Source: Cunninghamia lanceolata (taxonomy: Eukaryota > Streptophyta > Pinopsida > Cupressales > Cupressaceae). Taken from it: DNA of 64,000 nt. The position numbers were made by a program, and so were the translations under genes. The stretch lies in NCBI GenBank assembly GCA_027924645.1, contig BSBN01000297.1:4836001-4900000 (forward strand), given 5' to 3'. Under the pieces are notes generated by a model. It had not been told where the DNA came from. It ran no database searches and saw only the letters and a list, made by a program, of their open reading frames with translations. Numbering within the stretch: the first letter of the stretch is position 1; each line of letters opens with the position of its first letter. Below are positions 47,320 through 58,700 of the stretch, piece by piece.

Positions 47320-48239
47320 ATTGTTGCATAGCAGACTTGTCTTGTTATTTTGTTTGTTATGCATTCATCTTCTCATGATGTGAAGGATTTTCATCTACAT
47401 GCAAGATACACCTCTGAGGTGATATCTATTTGTGTTTTAAATCATTTATCAATTTTTTCCTCTATCCTATAGGGATGCACACTCTCTATCTAATAATGGT
47501 GTTTGGAAGAATTGAATGTCCTTCTGAGGCTTGACTGAGGCAAGCTCCTAGACACCACGACCCCCAACCCCCTTTTCTATAATTGCAAATAAGAGGTGTC
47601 ATGTTCTATGGAAGTGGAGCTGCAGGAGGTTGTGACAGAGTTGGGAGATCCCGTATCTAAAGGAAAAAGCAGGAGTTGGACTTGGGCACTCGCTCTGAAG
47701 CCCTTCGGATCCTCAGAGCAGAAAACCTTCATGATAGTGATGATTAGTTACAAACAAATTCTAGAAGTCCCTAAAGAAATTGCCAACTTGGGCTTGAGTG
47801 CCCGCTCTTTAGCCCCTAACTTTTCTGCATCTGGAATCCTAAAGTCTGGTATGTATTTACTCTAAATATTACATCTCTATCTGTGAGCCTTTGTCAGGAT
47901 TTGTCCATTTATTTATGATTTTGTGAAATTGGGGTTTTAAGCATAATCAAGCTTTAATTAATCAATTAATCAGCAAATTCCAAGTTTCCTCTTCGTTCCA
48001 AGTGACACTAAATCTGTAGCAGAGCCCTCTTACAAGAGTTGTGGCTTGACTCAACTTATGTCCTTGAATGTAAGGTGTGAAAGGAGGATTTAACCCAAAC
48101 ACTCATCGAAGTTGAAAACCCCTCTTTTTACACTAAACAGGTTTGCGTCACCTATAGAAACTTATGAGGTTTAACTGGTGTGTAAGAAATTACTTGTAGC
48201 AACACCTAGGCATTTAAGATAGTGAGTTAACCTACAACA
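47320..48239 (+). repeat. Old gypsy-type 3' LTR, right part
   Basis: Continuation of the LTR broken at 34,926. It has GGGCACTCGCTCTGAAGCCC and GAGTGCCCGCTCTTTAGCCC as a diverged internal repeat. A possible end is CCTACAACA at 48,239, which pairs with the TGTTACA start. The frame at 47,596-47,865 is open but shows no domain. The boundary is uncertain. Confidence 0.45.
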
Positions 48240-48687
48240 TTTAATTGCTTCCTTTTGTTGTGAATGTGTGGATTTCATTGGTTCTTGACGCTGCAAGTGG
48301 CAAGGTGATGCCATAAAAAAGGACCAATAAAATCCACTTCAAATTGGGACCAAGTAGTGTTGGTATATAAAGGTACCAATCATAAGATAGTTCATCAAGG
48401 GTGAAGAGAAATAAGCTACATCATACATCCTTATGATCTACTTGTAAAACAATCACGGTATATTCTTCTCAACAATAGCAAACCCATAGGCACCTATATT
48501 AATTTTTTTTTCTTATCTTCAAGTCCTCCATTATTTACTTATGAATCTATTATAATTGACTTGAGGGATTGATGTTTGACTATTTGGTTTTGTGGTGTGA
48601 GTTTCATGTTATGGTTTGGTTTGGGAATGTGAGTTTAGTGGTTTGGTTTGTAATTCTGAGTTATGGTTTTCAATTAAGAGTTCCAAG
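48240..48687. other. Non-coding, no gene recognised
   Basis: A TATATAAAGG at about 48,364 could be a promoter of an old LTR. Nothing else was seen. Confidence 0.35.
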
Positions 48688-48727
48688 TTTAGGGTTTAGG
48701 GTTTAGGGTTTGGGGTTTAGGGTTAGG
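48688..48727 (+). repeat. Interstitial telomeric repeat
   Basis: About five units of TTTAGGG with one GGGG variant, then decaying into TTAGGGATT and a further TTTAGGGTTTGGG at 48,751. This is the plant-type telomere repeat at an internal site. Confidence 0.85.
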
Positions 48728-49529
48728 GATTAAAGGTTTCAAGTTTAGTATTTAGGGTTTGGGATCTGGAACTAACAAATTTCATAAATTATTGAATAAC
48801 TAATATGGATACATGTAAAAAATAATTAAAAAAGATGATTATGAATTTAGGTTTTGAAATTAAATATAAATTAAAATACAATAAAAAATAATAAAAATAG
48901 AAAACCACCTACCTGGAAACACTTGAGGGTTGCTCTAGAAAAGGTGAGAGGTCATGGAGGTGTGCTAGGGAGGTAAGATGATGTGGATGCCCATTTTAGT
49001 TTCCTATTTTTGTTTGAACAATTGAAAATGAACTTGTAGGCAACTAAAATAAATAAATGCTTTTCATGAATGGGTGCCCGTTTATAAAAAAAACACTCGT
49101 TCTATAGACAGGAGCCTGTATGGAATGGACACTCATTTAGGAACATGCTCTTGAGCCTAAATGGGTGCCCATTCTATATGAGCTTGCGTTTAGGCTCGGG
49201 AACGGGCACCCATTATTTTCAAAATAGGTGCCTGTTTTTGTCATTTTTTTGTTTCTTGTAAGACTTCCACAAAAAGTGGACTCATCTTCTTGCTTTTACC
49301 CTTTACATGCAATGTAAATATAATTTTTTTGTTGACTAAGTTTCTTATAGATTACTTGTTACTATAAATAAATTATTTTTACACTATCCATAAAAATGAT
49401 CGGTGGAATAGAATCACACCCCAAAGTCTAGGCAATTCAAAGCCTTTAGTGAAAGTAACAAAATAATATCAACAAGAACAAGTAGTTAAACCACTATGAA
49501 ACAAATGTTATATATCTAACAGGTGGTGG
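48728..49529. other. Non-coding with a short inverted repeat
   Basis: AATGGGTGCCC near 49,157 and GGGCACCCATT near 49,204 form an 11-bp stem with a loop of about 36 bases. Further GGGTGCCC-like words occur at 49,074 and 49,225. No gene. Confidence 0.55.
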
Positions 49530-50420
49530 TGGTAAATCACAATCATCTTGAGCTTCTTGTAGCCATCAAGAAGGTCATAACCAGATCATGAATTGGATGC
49601 CAACCAGTGATGGATTCTTCATCATTATTTCTCTCTCCATTTGGTGTCTAAGTTTCATTCTTGGTGGGATAAATGCCAATGCTAGGCAAGAACTTTGCAT
49701 TATGTAGCCAACTAGGAGCACCCCTTTCCAAGGGTTGTGAGGTAATAGAAGGTAGGTGAGGTTGCTAAGACCAACCTTGCTTTGTGACCCTAATATTTAT
49801 GGAAGGTGGTAGAGAACCATGGGAACCATGAGAATTGTGTCCATGAGAATTATGACTACACCCATGTTGATGTCCTTGTGAAGGGAATCAAACCTTGTGA
49901 GAGAGAGAGGTAGGTGAGACTCAGGAAATTATACAAGGTGCATTACCCCAATGGTTAAATAACACCTATAGGTTAGCAAATTCAAGAGCAAATTTATTAT
50001 CTTACACTTGTATTTACATGAGAACATTAGAGCAAACCATGGATTTAGTATACATAGATAAATGAATATTGGCATAAAATTATGAAAAGAGAGCTAAATT
50101 TCTATCATTCCATGCACATATTTTCACTTTGAAAGTATACCATATGTGGGTGAATTTAGTAGGAATTATGAGCCAATCACCCAAAAGAAACATATCCAAA
50201 GAAATAGGCTCCGGCTTGAAAGGCTTAAAGAAGTCATGAATATTAGCATAAGCTCTTGAAAAGAGAGCTAAATTTCTATCTTGGAATCAACAATATTTTC
50301 ATTTTGAAAGCATGCCACATGTTAGTGAATTTAGTAGGAATTTTGGGCCAATCCCCCAAAAGAATCATATCTCAAGAAATAAGCTCTGGTTTGAAATTCT
50401 TAAAGGAGTTGTGAATCCAA
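49530..50420 (-). pseudogene. Decayed unknown ORF with internal duplication
   Basis: On the minus strand a frame with few stops runs through WPKIPTKFTNMWHAFKMK and further left SHGSLPPSINIRVTKQGWS and AKFLPSIGIYPTKNE. The order and composition would suit a LINE ORF1 (DUF4283-like) protein, but I cannot confirm that. A 174-bp segment is tandemly duplicated (50,064-50,237 and 50,238-50,411), so the IPTKFTNMW segment exists twice, one copy frameshifted. Confidence that it was once coding is moderate; the family is uncertain. Confidence 0.4.
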
Positions 50421-50769
50421 TTCCAAGAAAATTGGGCTCTAGTGCAAAACAAAAAAAAAAATCTTGAGAGTTACCAATGTTTGTAGAAATGACAATGAGG
50501 ATTGACAACTCCCAAATAAATCAATTTACATCTAATGGAAAAACCTTGGTAGAGAATAGACCAAGAAAACTAAGCAAGTCTTAATTCAAGAATGGTTGTC
50601 CAAATAGTTTGGAATCTGTGTTGCCATGAGCCAGTCAAACATTGTAAGGTCTACATGTCATTATGTTTTTGCACCATATGTAGATTTGAAGAAAGCCATG
50701 AATATACTTTGCTTGAGGTTTATAGTTATGAAATGGGGTGTCAAAATACCATTTCCTATCTTTCCACTA

Positions 50770-51688
50770 GGGTTTATTGCACATAACCCCCATTTTATGT
50801 GTTATGTAGTAAAATGTTTACCCTTGTTAATCATGACCTATTTTAACACCTTTTTGAACATTAAATGATTAAATCTTGATCCTAATGAATAAACCTAACA
50901 AAATGAAGTTAGGATTGGTCTAAGCCCACTTTAAATGACATTCCCTGGAGTTTGTGTGGCTAAAGGACCAGGGTTCCTAGCGCCCTAGTCCCAGATGGTT
51001 ACTTTAGCCCTATTTTGTGGTTTCGACTTAGAACACCTCCTTAGCTTGTCCATGTTAGCCCCATTTGGTTTTATTCATTGTTGGTCAGTGGAAATTCATA
51101 TATAAAGGAGTCTTGTCATTTATTTTACACCTAGATGGACAATGCAAGATTATAATTTGCTTACATGTTTGATCCCCTATTCTCAAGTGTTCTTCATGCT
51201 TGGAATTGCTATATGCTTGTGGATGTTATAATGCTTATTTGTAGGTCTTGAAGGAAGTTCAATCTATCTTTATCTATGTCCTTTTTGGTGCATGATCTTG
51301 AGTTATCTACTCCAACTAGGGTTTCACATCTTGTAGTAATATTTATCATTTTCATTTATACTTTCATCATATATTGCAAATCTTTTCTCAGCCCTCCTAG
51401 GGCACACACTCTTGAATCACTAATCATCGCTGTAGTGGAGGTGGAAACACCAACACAGGGTTTGACTAAGGCAAGCCCCTAAACTCAACACAACCTTTTC
51501 CTCTTTACTTGTGTGCAGGTCGAAGAAATAAGTTTTGAAAGATAAGATCTAGGAAGAAGGAACATTTTGCAGGTATAGGACAGGTGAAGCTCGGACATTT
51601 TGAAAAACCCTAATTAGGGTCTAGGGTGCCCAGTGCCCTAGTTCTTTTGTGCTCCCGAACTTAGATCTAGGCTCTTCGCTGTCTCCTG
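50770..51688 (+). repeat. Diverged relative of the old gypsy LTR
   Basis: Landmarks match the LTR split at 34,926 in order: a CCTAG..CCCTAG block, a TATATAAAGG box (51,098), GGGCACACACTCTTGAATC, and TTTGACTAAGGCAAGCCCCTA matching CTTGACTGAGGCAAGCTCCTA at 47,530. It continues at 52,649 after a TIR insertion, perhaps to 52,950. Boundaries are not defined. Confidence 0.45.
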
Positions 51689-52642
51689 GGTAAAAGCACA
51701 AAGTTGTGTCACACTTTTATAAAGGAAATGGCCAACGTTGATCCAACTTTTAAACTTGAATCACTAAAAAGTGACATATATGTTTTGAATTTTGAAATGA
51801 TGTAAACTAATAAAATATTTATTTTTAAATATATTTTATGTTTGTATTTTTTGAAAAAATTTAAAAACTTATTTGAATATAGTTTCTAATAAATTGACAC
51901 TATAATTTAGTTGCTAATAAAATGCTGAAAAATGAAGTTACATGAGACGTCAATTTTTATATAGTAATTTTTTTTCTTCAATTCTTTTGTGTGTATTTAT
52001 AACTTGAAACTTTAATGCATGGATATATTTTTTTTCAATTTTGATAAATATATATATTTTTAAATAAATAATAAAATGTGTGTGTATTAAAATATAGTTT
52101 TTTCCATTCGACGTCAACTTTCATATTAACTATTTATCTAAAATAGAAAAAAAATTATACCATCTTGATATAGATTCTTTTATCTAGTGTATCATTTTTT
52201 TTTTTAATAAGTTTTACTATTTTTCCTTGACATGGTAATCGGCCTAATGTTTTGTGCTGATAACCTACTTTTAGTAAAAATAGAAAGGAAATATTAATAA
52301 TAATTAAACTATTAAAAATTATATATATTTGAAAACTAAACTTATAGATCTACAAAAGGGTATTTTTATATTTAAAAAAAAAATTATTTACACGGCTAGA
52401 AGTTGTTCAAATATCAAGTTTCTCAAATAATTTTATTTTTTTGGTAAATTGGTCTTATAGTGGTGCTACATATGCATTTAGCCAACAATTTTAGGTGGAA
52501 AAGTTGTGGACATATCTAATTTAGCTAGAATGAATCTTACAAGATCATATGTTTGACAAAAAATGATTTTTAGTTAGAAATACTTAAATTCACTTGTGCT
52601 GATAAGCCGGCTAAAAGTGTGACACAGCTTTGTGCTTTTACC
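51689..52642. mobile_element. Non-autonomous TIR DNA transposon, 954 bp
   Basis: Terminal inverted repeats of about 32 bp: GGTAAAAGCACAAAGTTGTG at the left and its near-complement at the right, with one mismatch in the first 32. The flanks carry a 6-bp duplication CTCCTG (51,683-51,688 and 52,643-52,648). If the ends are GGG/CCC the duplication would read TCCT instead. The interior is AT-rich and has no transposase. The superfamily is not settled, because 6 bp fits none of the common plant families well. Confidence 0.9.
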
Positions 52643-52949
52643 CTCCTGGTCTCTATTGTACTTTCTGAATCTCCATATCTGTTTCTGACAGTCATCTATT
52701 TGTAAATCTTGGTCAATGAAGGTTTCATCTTTTGCCCTAGTTTGGTTGGTTAGTTTTGGTTGAATTTGGTTGACACTCCTCTATACTTACAAAAGGACAA
52801 AACCCCTATAGTTTGGCTCTCCTTCATGGGTAGAAGCCAAGCTCGGTTTGTGTCTCAATGTTAAGTGGAAAAGGGTTTGACCTAGTTTAACCTTTTAGGC
52901 TAGATCTCTCTTTTCCATCAAACATTATGAAGTATTTTTTGTAGGATTA

Positions 52950-53835
52950 GAATCAACAATAGTCTAGAAGAATTCAAAACCTTGATTAGAGAGTATGAAT
53001 TTCTTTTTGGCATTAATCCACGATAACAAATTTCTAGTGGTCTTTAAGAAAAGATTTGAGTCTTCAAGCCTTTGTGAATGAACTATAAGGCACAAACCCA
53101 AGGAACTTTAGCAAGAAGTCTATTTTGGCAACTGATCACAAAAGACCACCAAATGGGCTATTGATTGATAGATAATCTCTTGCAAAAAAAACAATCCCTT
53201 TCCATAGAAGTCATGGCTTGATAGCTTCCCAAACCTTCTATACACTTTTGATTGCAAATATGCTTTGGATTTAAATAGGTTCCTTTATATTGAGAATAGA
53301 TTGAAAACCCATATTTCTTTAGGATTTACAACCATACAGAACACTAGAAGAAACACAATGATAGAGGACTTTTTATGCCTCACTTCTCTCTAAGGGTCTA
53401 ATAACCCACTTAACACACAAAGCTAATGTGTGATGCTCAATGTCAATAGGCCCAAGATCAAGATCACCTAAATATTGAGGGAGACAATAGAGCTCCAAGT
53501 AACCATGTGAAAGCATTTTCCATAATTAGAGAGGGCCCATAAAAAATCTCATAAAAGCTTCTCAAGCTTTGAATAAGAGGATTTTGAGGGCACCCAATAG
53601 AAAGAATAATAAACATGGACCGTAGCTGCTAGAAATTTAGAGCAAACCTGAAATTGTTTGGTGATCCAATAAGTTAATTTCTTCTTGACAATGACAACTT
53701 ACCACAAGGAAGAGGAAGAAACTTGAAAAGTAAAATAAATGCTAAGAATTATGAAAACCTCTCCTTTTATCAATCAATTTCCAACTAAAAGAATTGAGTC
53801 AATTAAATGAATACACTAAATTTTCTGCCATAAAA
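52950..53835 (-). pseudogene. LINE reverse transcriptase C-terminal relic
   Basis: The minus strand encodes the end of a plant non-LTR retrotransposon RT. In order: LVGN-LIKEEVFIILSIYF, YWVPSKSSYSKLEKLL, DFLWALSNYGKCFHMVTW, then LDLGPIDIEHHTLALCVKW and, in another frame, EGLGSYQAMTSMERDCFF. These follow the thumb and post-RT zinc-binding region of LINE ORF2. Multiple stops and frameshifts are present. The polymerase active site region is absent. Confidence 0.72.
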
Positions 53836-54751
53836 TACTGGAACCTAAAATTCAGCAAAAGGTATCCAAATATTAAGGAGCATGGTTGACATTATTTTTC
53901 TTCCTAGAAGTGTGCAACAAATCGTCAGCAAAGTGCCCATTAACAAACTTGTTGGAAAGAGATTTGTTTTTCTCTAATTTATGTTCAAGCACTCTATAAA
54001 CGTGCATAAGGCCATCCAGTTCAACCTGTTAATGTAAGACAGCACTGCACTTGCAATCTAAACACTAAGATGCCATGAACAAATGTGCATACCTCGTTTT
54101 TTGTGCCAACCTGTTTAACAGATTACTACGATTGCTCTGTTGCCATTTCCAATCAGATTCTGCAAAGTCGTCTCTCTCCACCAATTAGTGACTGCTTTCC
54201 CAAAATACAGCTGACAGTACAGCTATACTCAACTGTTCCAGCATTAGTTTATCTTCCATTTAATACAGATATGATTTGGCAGTGGGAGCCAGATGATGGT
54301 AATTTGTGAAACTAGGGTTATACTTCACTTTTCTGAATAAAAATAATCATTGACCAGTTGTATTCGACATCACTGAAATTCTTGGACAACAGAAACTGCA
54401 ATTGGCTGACATATTCCCAACGCCATTATAAATGTCTTTTTCCTCCAATGGGCGTTGCTAAAAATAAGAAATGCACTGTGCAAGATATTATTGACTTACT
54501 GTTAAATCTTATAAAATATATCTAAAGTCTGATTAAAATTGTTTCCGAGTTTAATTGTGCAAAAAAATTGATGTTAAAAATTAATTTCAATCACCATCAT
54601 GAACTGTAAAAACATTGTATTTCTTATTAACTGAAGACTGTCAAAGACAAGGATCAATATTGGGTAGATTGTCAAAAACTCCAAACTCATTTTTTAACAA
54701 TTTTTTTTATTGGGTCATTCACAAATTTGTTTTTGTTATCAAATTTGGGAG
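53836..54751. other. Non-coding, no gene recognised
   Basis: A plus-strand frame at 54,085-54,309 (MHTSFFVPTCLTDYYDC to MIWQWEPDDGNL) is open for 74 codons. I recognise no domain and cannot say whether it is real. Confidence 0.4.
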
Positions 54752-55064
54752 TGTTGAGACATGGACCAGCTAGGACTCTAACCTAGGACCTTCCATATGC
54801 TGCTGGAGTGCTCTACCACTAAGCTACTGGCCACTCTTGGACTATCGTCAGTCTGGGTGTGGCTTATTTCACCCCCCCTTAAGCCACACCTCTCGTGTGC
54901 TTGGGGCTCCTAGCCTGGGCCTGGCTCTGATACCATGTTGAGACATGGACCAATTAGGACTCGAACCTAAGACCTTCCATATGCTGCTGGAGTGCTCTAC
55001 CACTGAGCTACTGGCCCCTCTTGGAGCAGTCCATCATCGGTCCGGGTGTGGCTTATTTACAACA
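54752..55064 (-). mobile_element. TRIM-like element with tRNA-like LTRs (TRIM-2)
   Basis: A 313-bp element on the minus strand: two short LTRs (54,752-54,871 and 54,936-55,064) and a 64-bp core. The core starts with a full primer site TGGTATCAGAGCC directly at the LTR edge (plus 54,923-54,935) and ends with a G7 purine tract (plus 54,872-54,878). No matching target duplication is visible (GGGAG left, CCAAC right). Each LTR contains a tRNA-like segment with box A TAGCTCAGTGG and box B GGTTCGAGTCC in the right copy. Confidence 0.88.
54945..55018 (-). other. tRNA-like segment in the TRIM-2 5' LTR
   Basis: On the minus strand: box A TAGCTCAGTGG (55,000-55,010) matches the RNA polymerase III consensus, a D stem GCTC/GAGC can form, and box B GGTTCGAGTCC (54,957-54,967) sits in a perfect 5-bp T stem TTAGG/CCTAA. 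The A to B spacing (about 32 nt) is that of a tRNA. The anticodon stem has a mismatch and the acceptor stem is imperfect, so it is not a working tRNA gene. The left LTR copy has one change in each box. Confidence 0.72.
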
Positions 55065-55079
55065 CCAACAGGTAGCACA

Positions 55080-55272
55080 AGTTTTAGATTGAACCTCTTC
55101 AGCTAAGAGTCAAGGATTGGGGGTATCCATTCTGTCAAATTAGCTCCAAGAACCACGAGTTTTAGACTGAACCTCTTTGACTAAGAGCCAAGGACTGGGG
55201 GTTATCCATTCTGCCAAATTCACTCCAAAAACCAAAGACTGGAGGTATTCATTCAACCAAATTTGCTCCAAC
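55080..55272. repeat. Tandem repeat, about 78-bp unit x 2.5
   Basis: Units start AGTTTTAGATTGAACCTCTT and AGTTTTAGACTGAACCTCTT and end in CTCCAAGAACCA or CTCCAAAAACCA, with a third partial copy (AAAGACTGGAGGTATTCATT). It abuts TRIM-2. Confidence 0.88.
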
Positions 55273-56760
55273 ATTTCAAAAACAATGTTGTAAAAAAAAA
55301 AATGGTAATAAAATTTTACTTCGATTGTCAGCCATAACTTACAACTAGTGATTTATTTGTCAATAGAATAATTTTGTGGTGGCGCACAAAATGTGGAGCC
55401 AGAAAAAACCAAAAACAGGTGTACTCTTTTTTTTAAACTATTCCAGAGTAGACATTAATACATAATACAAAAATCAAATATTTCAGAGGGTGCTAATTGG
55501 ATTCATTCTTCAGTTGGTGATTGTGAAATTTATCGTTTTGTACAAGATATATACGATACGAATAGATGGAGGCAATAAAGATCATAATTTAGAAACAGTA
55601 TAATAAGAATACTCACTGATCTCAATCTATAATAGTACCACAGAACATGGTTTTTTTCTTTTTATGTGCAATGATATGAGAGTGTATATCAATGACAGAA
55701 ACTTATTTTCTAACGAGAGTTACAGCCGTGTCCGTAATGAGCGCGTATCATGAGAAACGTCAATAATGATAATAATAAATTTACGAAGCTACCTTGAAGT
55801 TTTGGATATGTAACGAGAAACATCTAGGTAATGTACGAAGCTCCCTTGAAGTTTTGGATAATCCAAACAGAAATATCTATCTCATTGATTCTTATATATC
55901 TTGGCCTTCAACATGGAAACGTCAATTTTGGCAGATAAAATTAAGATATTTTATTGTGAATGACTGTAAATTTTTTTAAAAAAAAATTTATATATGAAAG
56001 AGTTCAAATGGGCTGTGCACAATATAATCTGCTTCCCAAATCCTCTGCTTGAGGTAGAGATTGCAAATCGAACACAAATCAAATACTACAAATGCACCAC
56101 CAATTGCCCCATACCTGTAAAATTATTATTTAACTTTATATTATGTCAATTCTGGCCAATAAAAATAAAATAAATATTCTTAGCATATTTAAGATAGATT
56201 TTTCTAAAGATAGGTATGCTAGTAGTATTCGTAGTTTGAACCTGTAAACAACATTATTTTTATGATTGTCACATTTTTGTTTGACCAATAATAGGGTAGT
56301 ACTTTAAGAGAATATGACATTAGAAATAAATAATGTTTTAATAATCATCAAAATGTGCAACACAACTTAGAATCTAACAAATAGTGCATCATTTCATATT
56401 TCTTGAGACAAATATGTAAGAAGTACTTCACATCATTTATCTTTTAATAATTTTAGTTTCTATTTTTCATCTTTTTTTGTTGTCAAGTTTTTTGTTTTTC
56501 TCTCATAATGTGCATATGTAAATGGTGACATTATTCTTAGACATTCTAATGACTTTACATGAGATATAACCAGAAATGTCAATCTTATTCCTTTTTCTTT
56601 TGTCCTATGTCAATAGTGTCTTGTGAAAAAATCAAAACTTGTGATTTGTGTATTGTCAATGCTCAAGCAAATCTTAATGATATCTGGATTGTGTGGCCCC
56701 TTTGTATTGGTGTAATTGGAATTGTATGTGGAGTTTGATCCTCAAATGGTATCCCTGAGT
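55273..56760. other. Non-coding with a short direct repeat
   Basis: ACGAAGCTACCTTGAAGTTT and its one-base variant occur at about 55,783 and 55,834, 50 bases apart. The rest is AT-rich with no gene seen. Confidence 0.5.
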
Positions 56761-57535
56761 AACTATCAAACTCAACCATTGGTGAAGGGGGGTAAATCAT
56801 AAAACACACAACAACAGAAATGGCACACAAAAAATAGAATATTTCTTTATTGATTTATATAACTTATTACATTACAGAAGCTCAATTACAATTAGAGGAA
56901 TCAATCATCCATAGGCTGCAATACGCTACAGCTACCATCACTAGGCTTTGGAATCTTCTGCCTTCTATAACCCCCAAATCAGTTAGGGTTTCTATTTTCC
57001 CGCCTATTCTTGACTCTACACTTTTCCCCTTAACTCTACTACTACCCAGGGTTACCAAAATAGTCATAAATAGCACTTTTTGGCAGCCTCCAGCTAAATT
57101 TTAAAATTTGCAACTCCCTCTAAAAGTAGGTCAACTTCCAGAAAGCATAACTTTTGATCCAAGTGTCCGATTGACGAACCATTTTAAGCGCCAAAAAGCT
57201 CAGATGTGAACTATCACACCAAAAATCCGTAAATAGATTTTCATCAACTTTTTGGGATGTTATGGGATGTTTTAGTGCCTCATATCTCGTTTCAAAAATA
57301 TTTTAGAGGATTTTCAGAAAATAAAAACTTTAATATCTTTCAGCTCACAAATGATATTTGTCTGATTCCTTCACCAAAGGTCTTATATTTCAGTTATGGG
57401 GCTTTATGTAGCTTTTCTCTTCAATCCGTGCCCAAATTCAAACTTTCTTAAAATGGCAGTTAAACTTTCCAAAACTGGCAGTTTGCTATTTTTAACAGTT
57501 TAGAAAAAACTGAAAGTCCTACATCATTATTCAGG
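56761..57535. other. LTR-like sequence, orientation uncertain
   Basis: On the minus strand an AATAAAGAAATATTC polyadenylation-like site (56,840-56,855) follows a T/A-rich gene-end-like tract, and CATAACTTTTGATCC-type phrases occur at 57,147. It looks like a decayed LTR, but I see no ends or partner. The overlapping frames at 56,850-57,104 and 56,882-57,076 show no domain. Confidence 0.3.
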
Positions 57536-57539
57536 TGAT

Positions 57540-58700
57540 TATGGAACCAAAAACACTAATTATAAAAAAAAATAAAAACAACTGCAATGATTTTGAATTA
57601 ACATCTTTTTGGGTGATACAAGATTGCCCTTACACCACTGGATGCTCTTGCATCAACCATTATATATGTCAATGGTTCTTGTGGTGCACTTCAAGGTTTG
57701 TATATTATTTTTTGAACATATACCCTAGAGATCCATTTACAACACCTACTTCTATCTAGAGATTAGAAGTTAACATGACCCTTGAATCTATAGCAATTAA
57801 TAAATACACATCAAGTTCATCATTTTGACCTCCTTTTAGTCCATTAACACTATCCACTTTTTATTGCAATGTTACATGTGCCAGACTACTTCAATGAATA
57901 TAATTTTCTTCTGTCATGACTATGCACATTATCATTTGTGGCAAGCACATGAATACTATTGTCAAATTATTCATTGGTTGGTGTGTCTATGTAAACATTG
58001 ATTCTTGTCATCAATTATTGGATTTGCATCTCTTAGATTTGTGAGAAGTTGATGAAACCTTTGTTGGTGAATGCTTTCTCCTTGTATAAATATCTTATCC
58101 AAAATAACAATAGTTTTGAATTCTTGCCATAGTAGTTTAGCATATTTTTTACTACCATATGGTGGTCTAGCATTAATAGGAGGCAACTGTCCCAAATCCA
58201 ACAAGAATCATAGATATACCTGTAAAATATTTGAAAATGATTGCTTTGATTAGTGTGTACTATTAATATAGAAAGTTTATAATAATGAACTATATGTGTC
58301 AAAATAGAAAAGAAATTCATTTCCTCAAATATCAAATTCATAGATATATCTCCAAAACTTATGTTTACAATTTTAGGAAATGCTTGACAAAGTTGAGAGT
58401 CTATGTTCTATAGAAAAATTTGTCTAGTGAAACTCATTTCATCAATCAATATGCATCTTATGTGTCAAATATCTTCCTACAAACTTGTAAGTATGGGTCC
58501 TTCTAATTGAGAAAAAAATATGATTAGGATTTGAGGTTGTGAATGGATTGTTGAGGCTCTGATATTGAATGCTACAACTCCAGTTGGTGCAAGTAATAGA
58601 AATAGAGAATGCCATGGGAATGACATGTCTTCAAGAGTTTGGTGGATGACACCAATTAGATGCAATTTTCCTATTCTTTCTATTCCTTGAATTATCATGA
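57540..58700 (-). pseudogene. Helitron PIF1-like helicase domain
   Basis: The C-terminal half of a RepHel protein; the helicase would unwind DNA during rolling-circle transposition. Read right to left: QGIERIGKLHLIGVI is a damaged Walker A (the usual GTGKS is lost), LLLAPTGVVAFNI follows, then Walker B ILIDEMSF (about 58,430), FGD and LGQLPPINARPPYGS (about 58,190). LLTNLRDANPIIDD and a decayed end GYVQKIIYKP-like complete it. The FGD and LGQLPP halves are separated by about 130 bp of foreign sequence flanked by a direct repeat. Many stops and frameshifts are present. Confidence 0.88.
58208..58348. mobile_element. Small insertion in the Helitron Walker B region
   Basis: An 11-bp direct repeat TCATAGATATA (58,208-58,218 and 58,338-58,348) flanks about 119 bp lying exactly between FGD and LGQLPP. 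The inner edges carry AATATTTGA and TCAAATAT, a weak inverted repeat. It could be a MITE-like insertion with an 11-bp target copy, or an intron, since TTTTACAG precedes the right half on the coding strand. Confidence 0.5.

Noticed and set aside
54945..55018. A functional tRNA gene
   Set aside because: The acceptor and anticodon stems have mismatches, and the sequence is repeated as part of LTRs beside a primer site.
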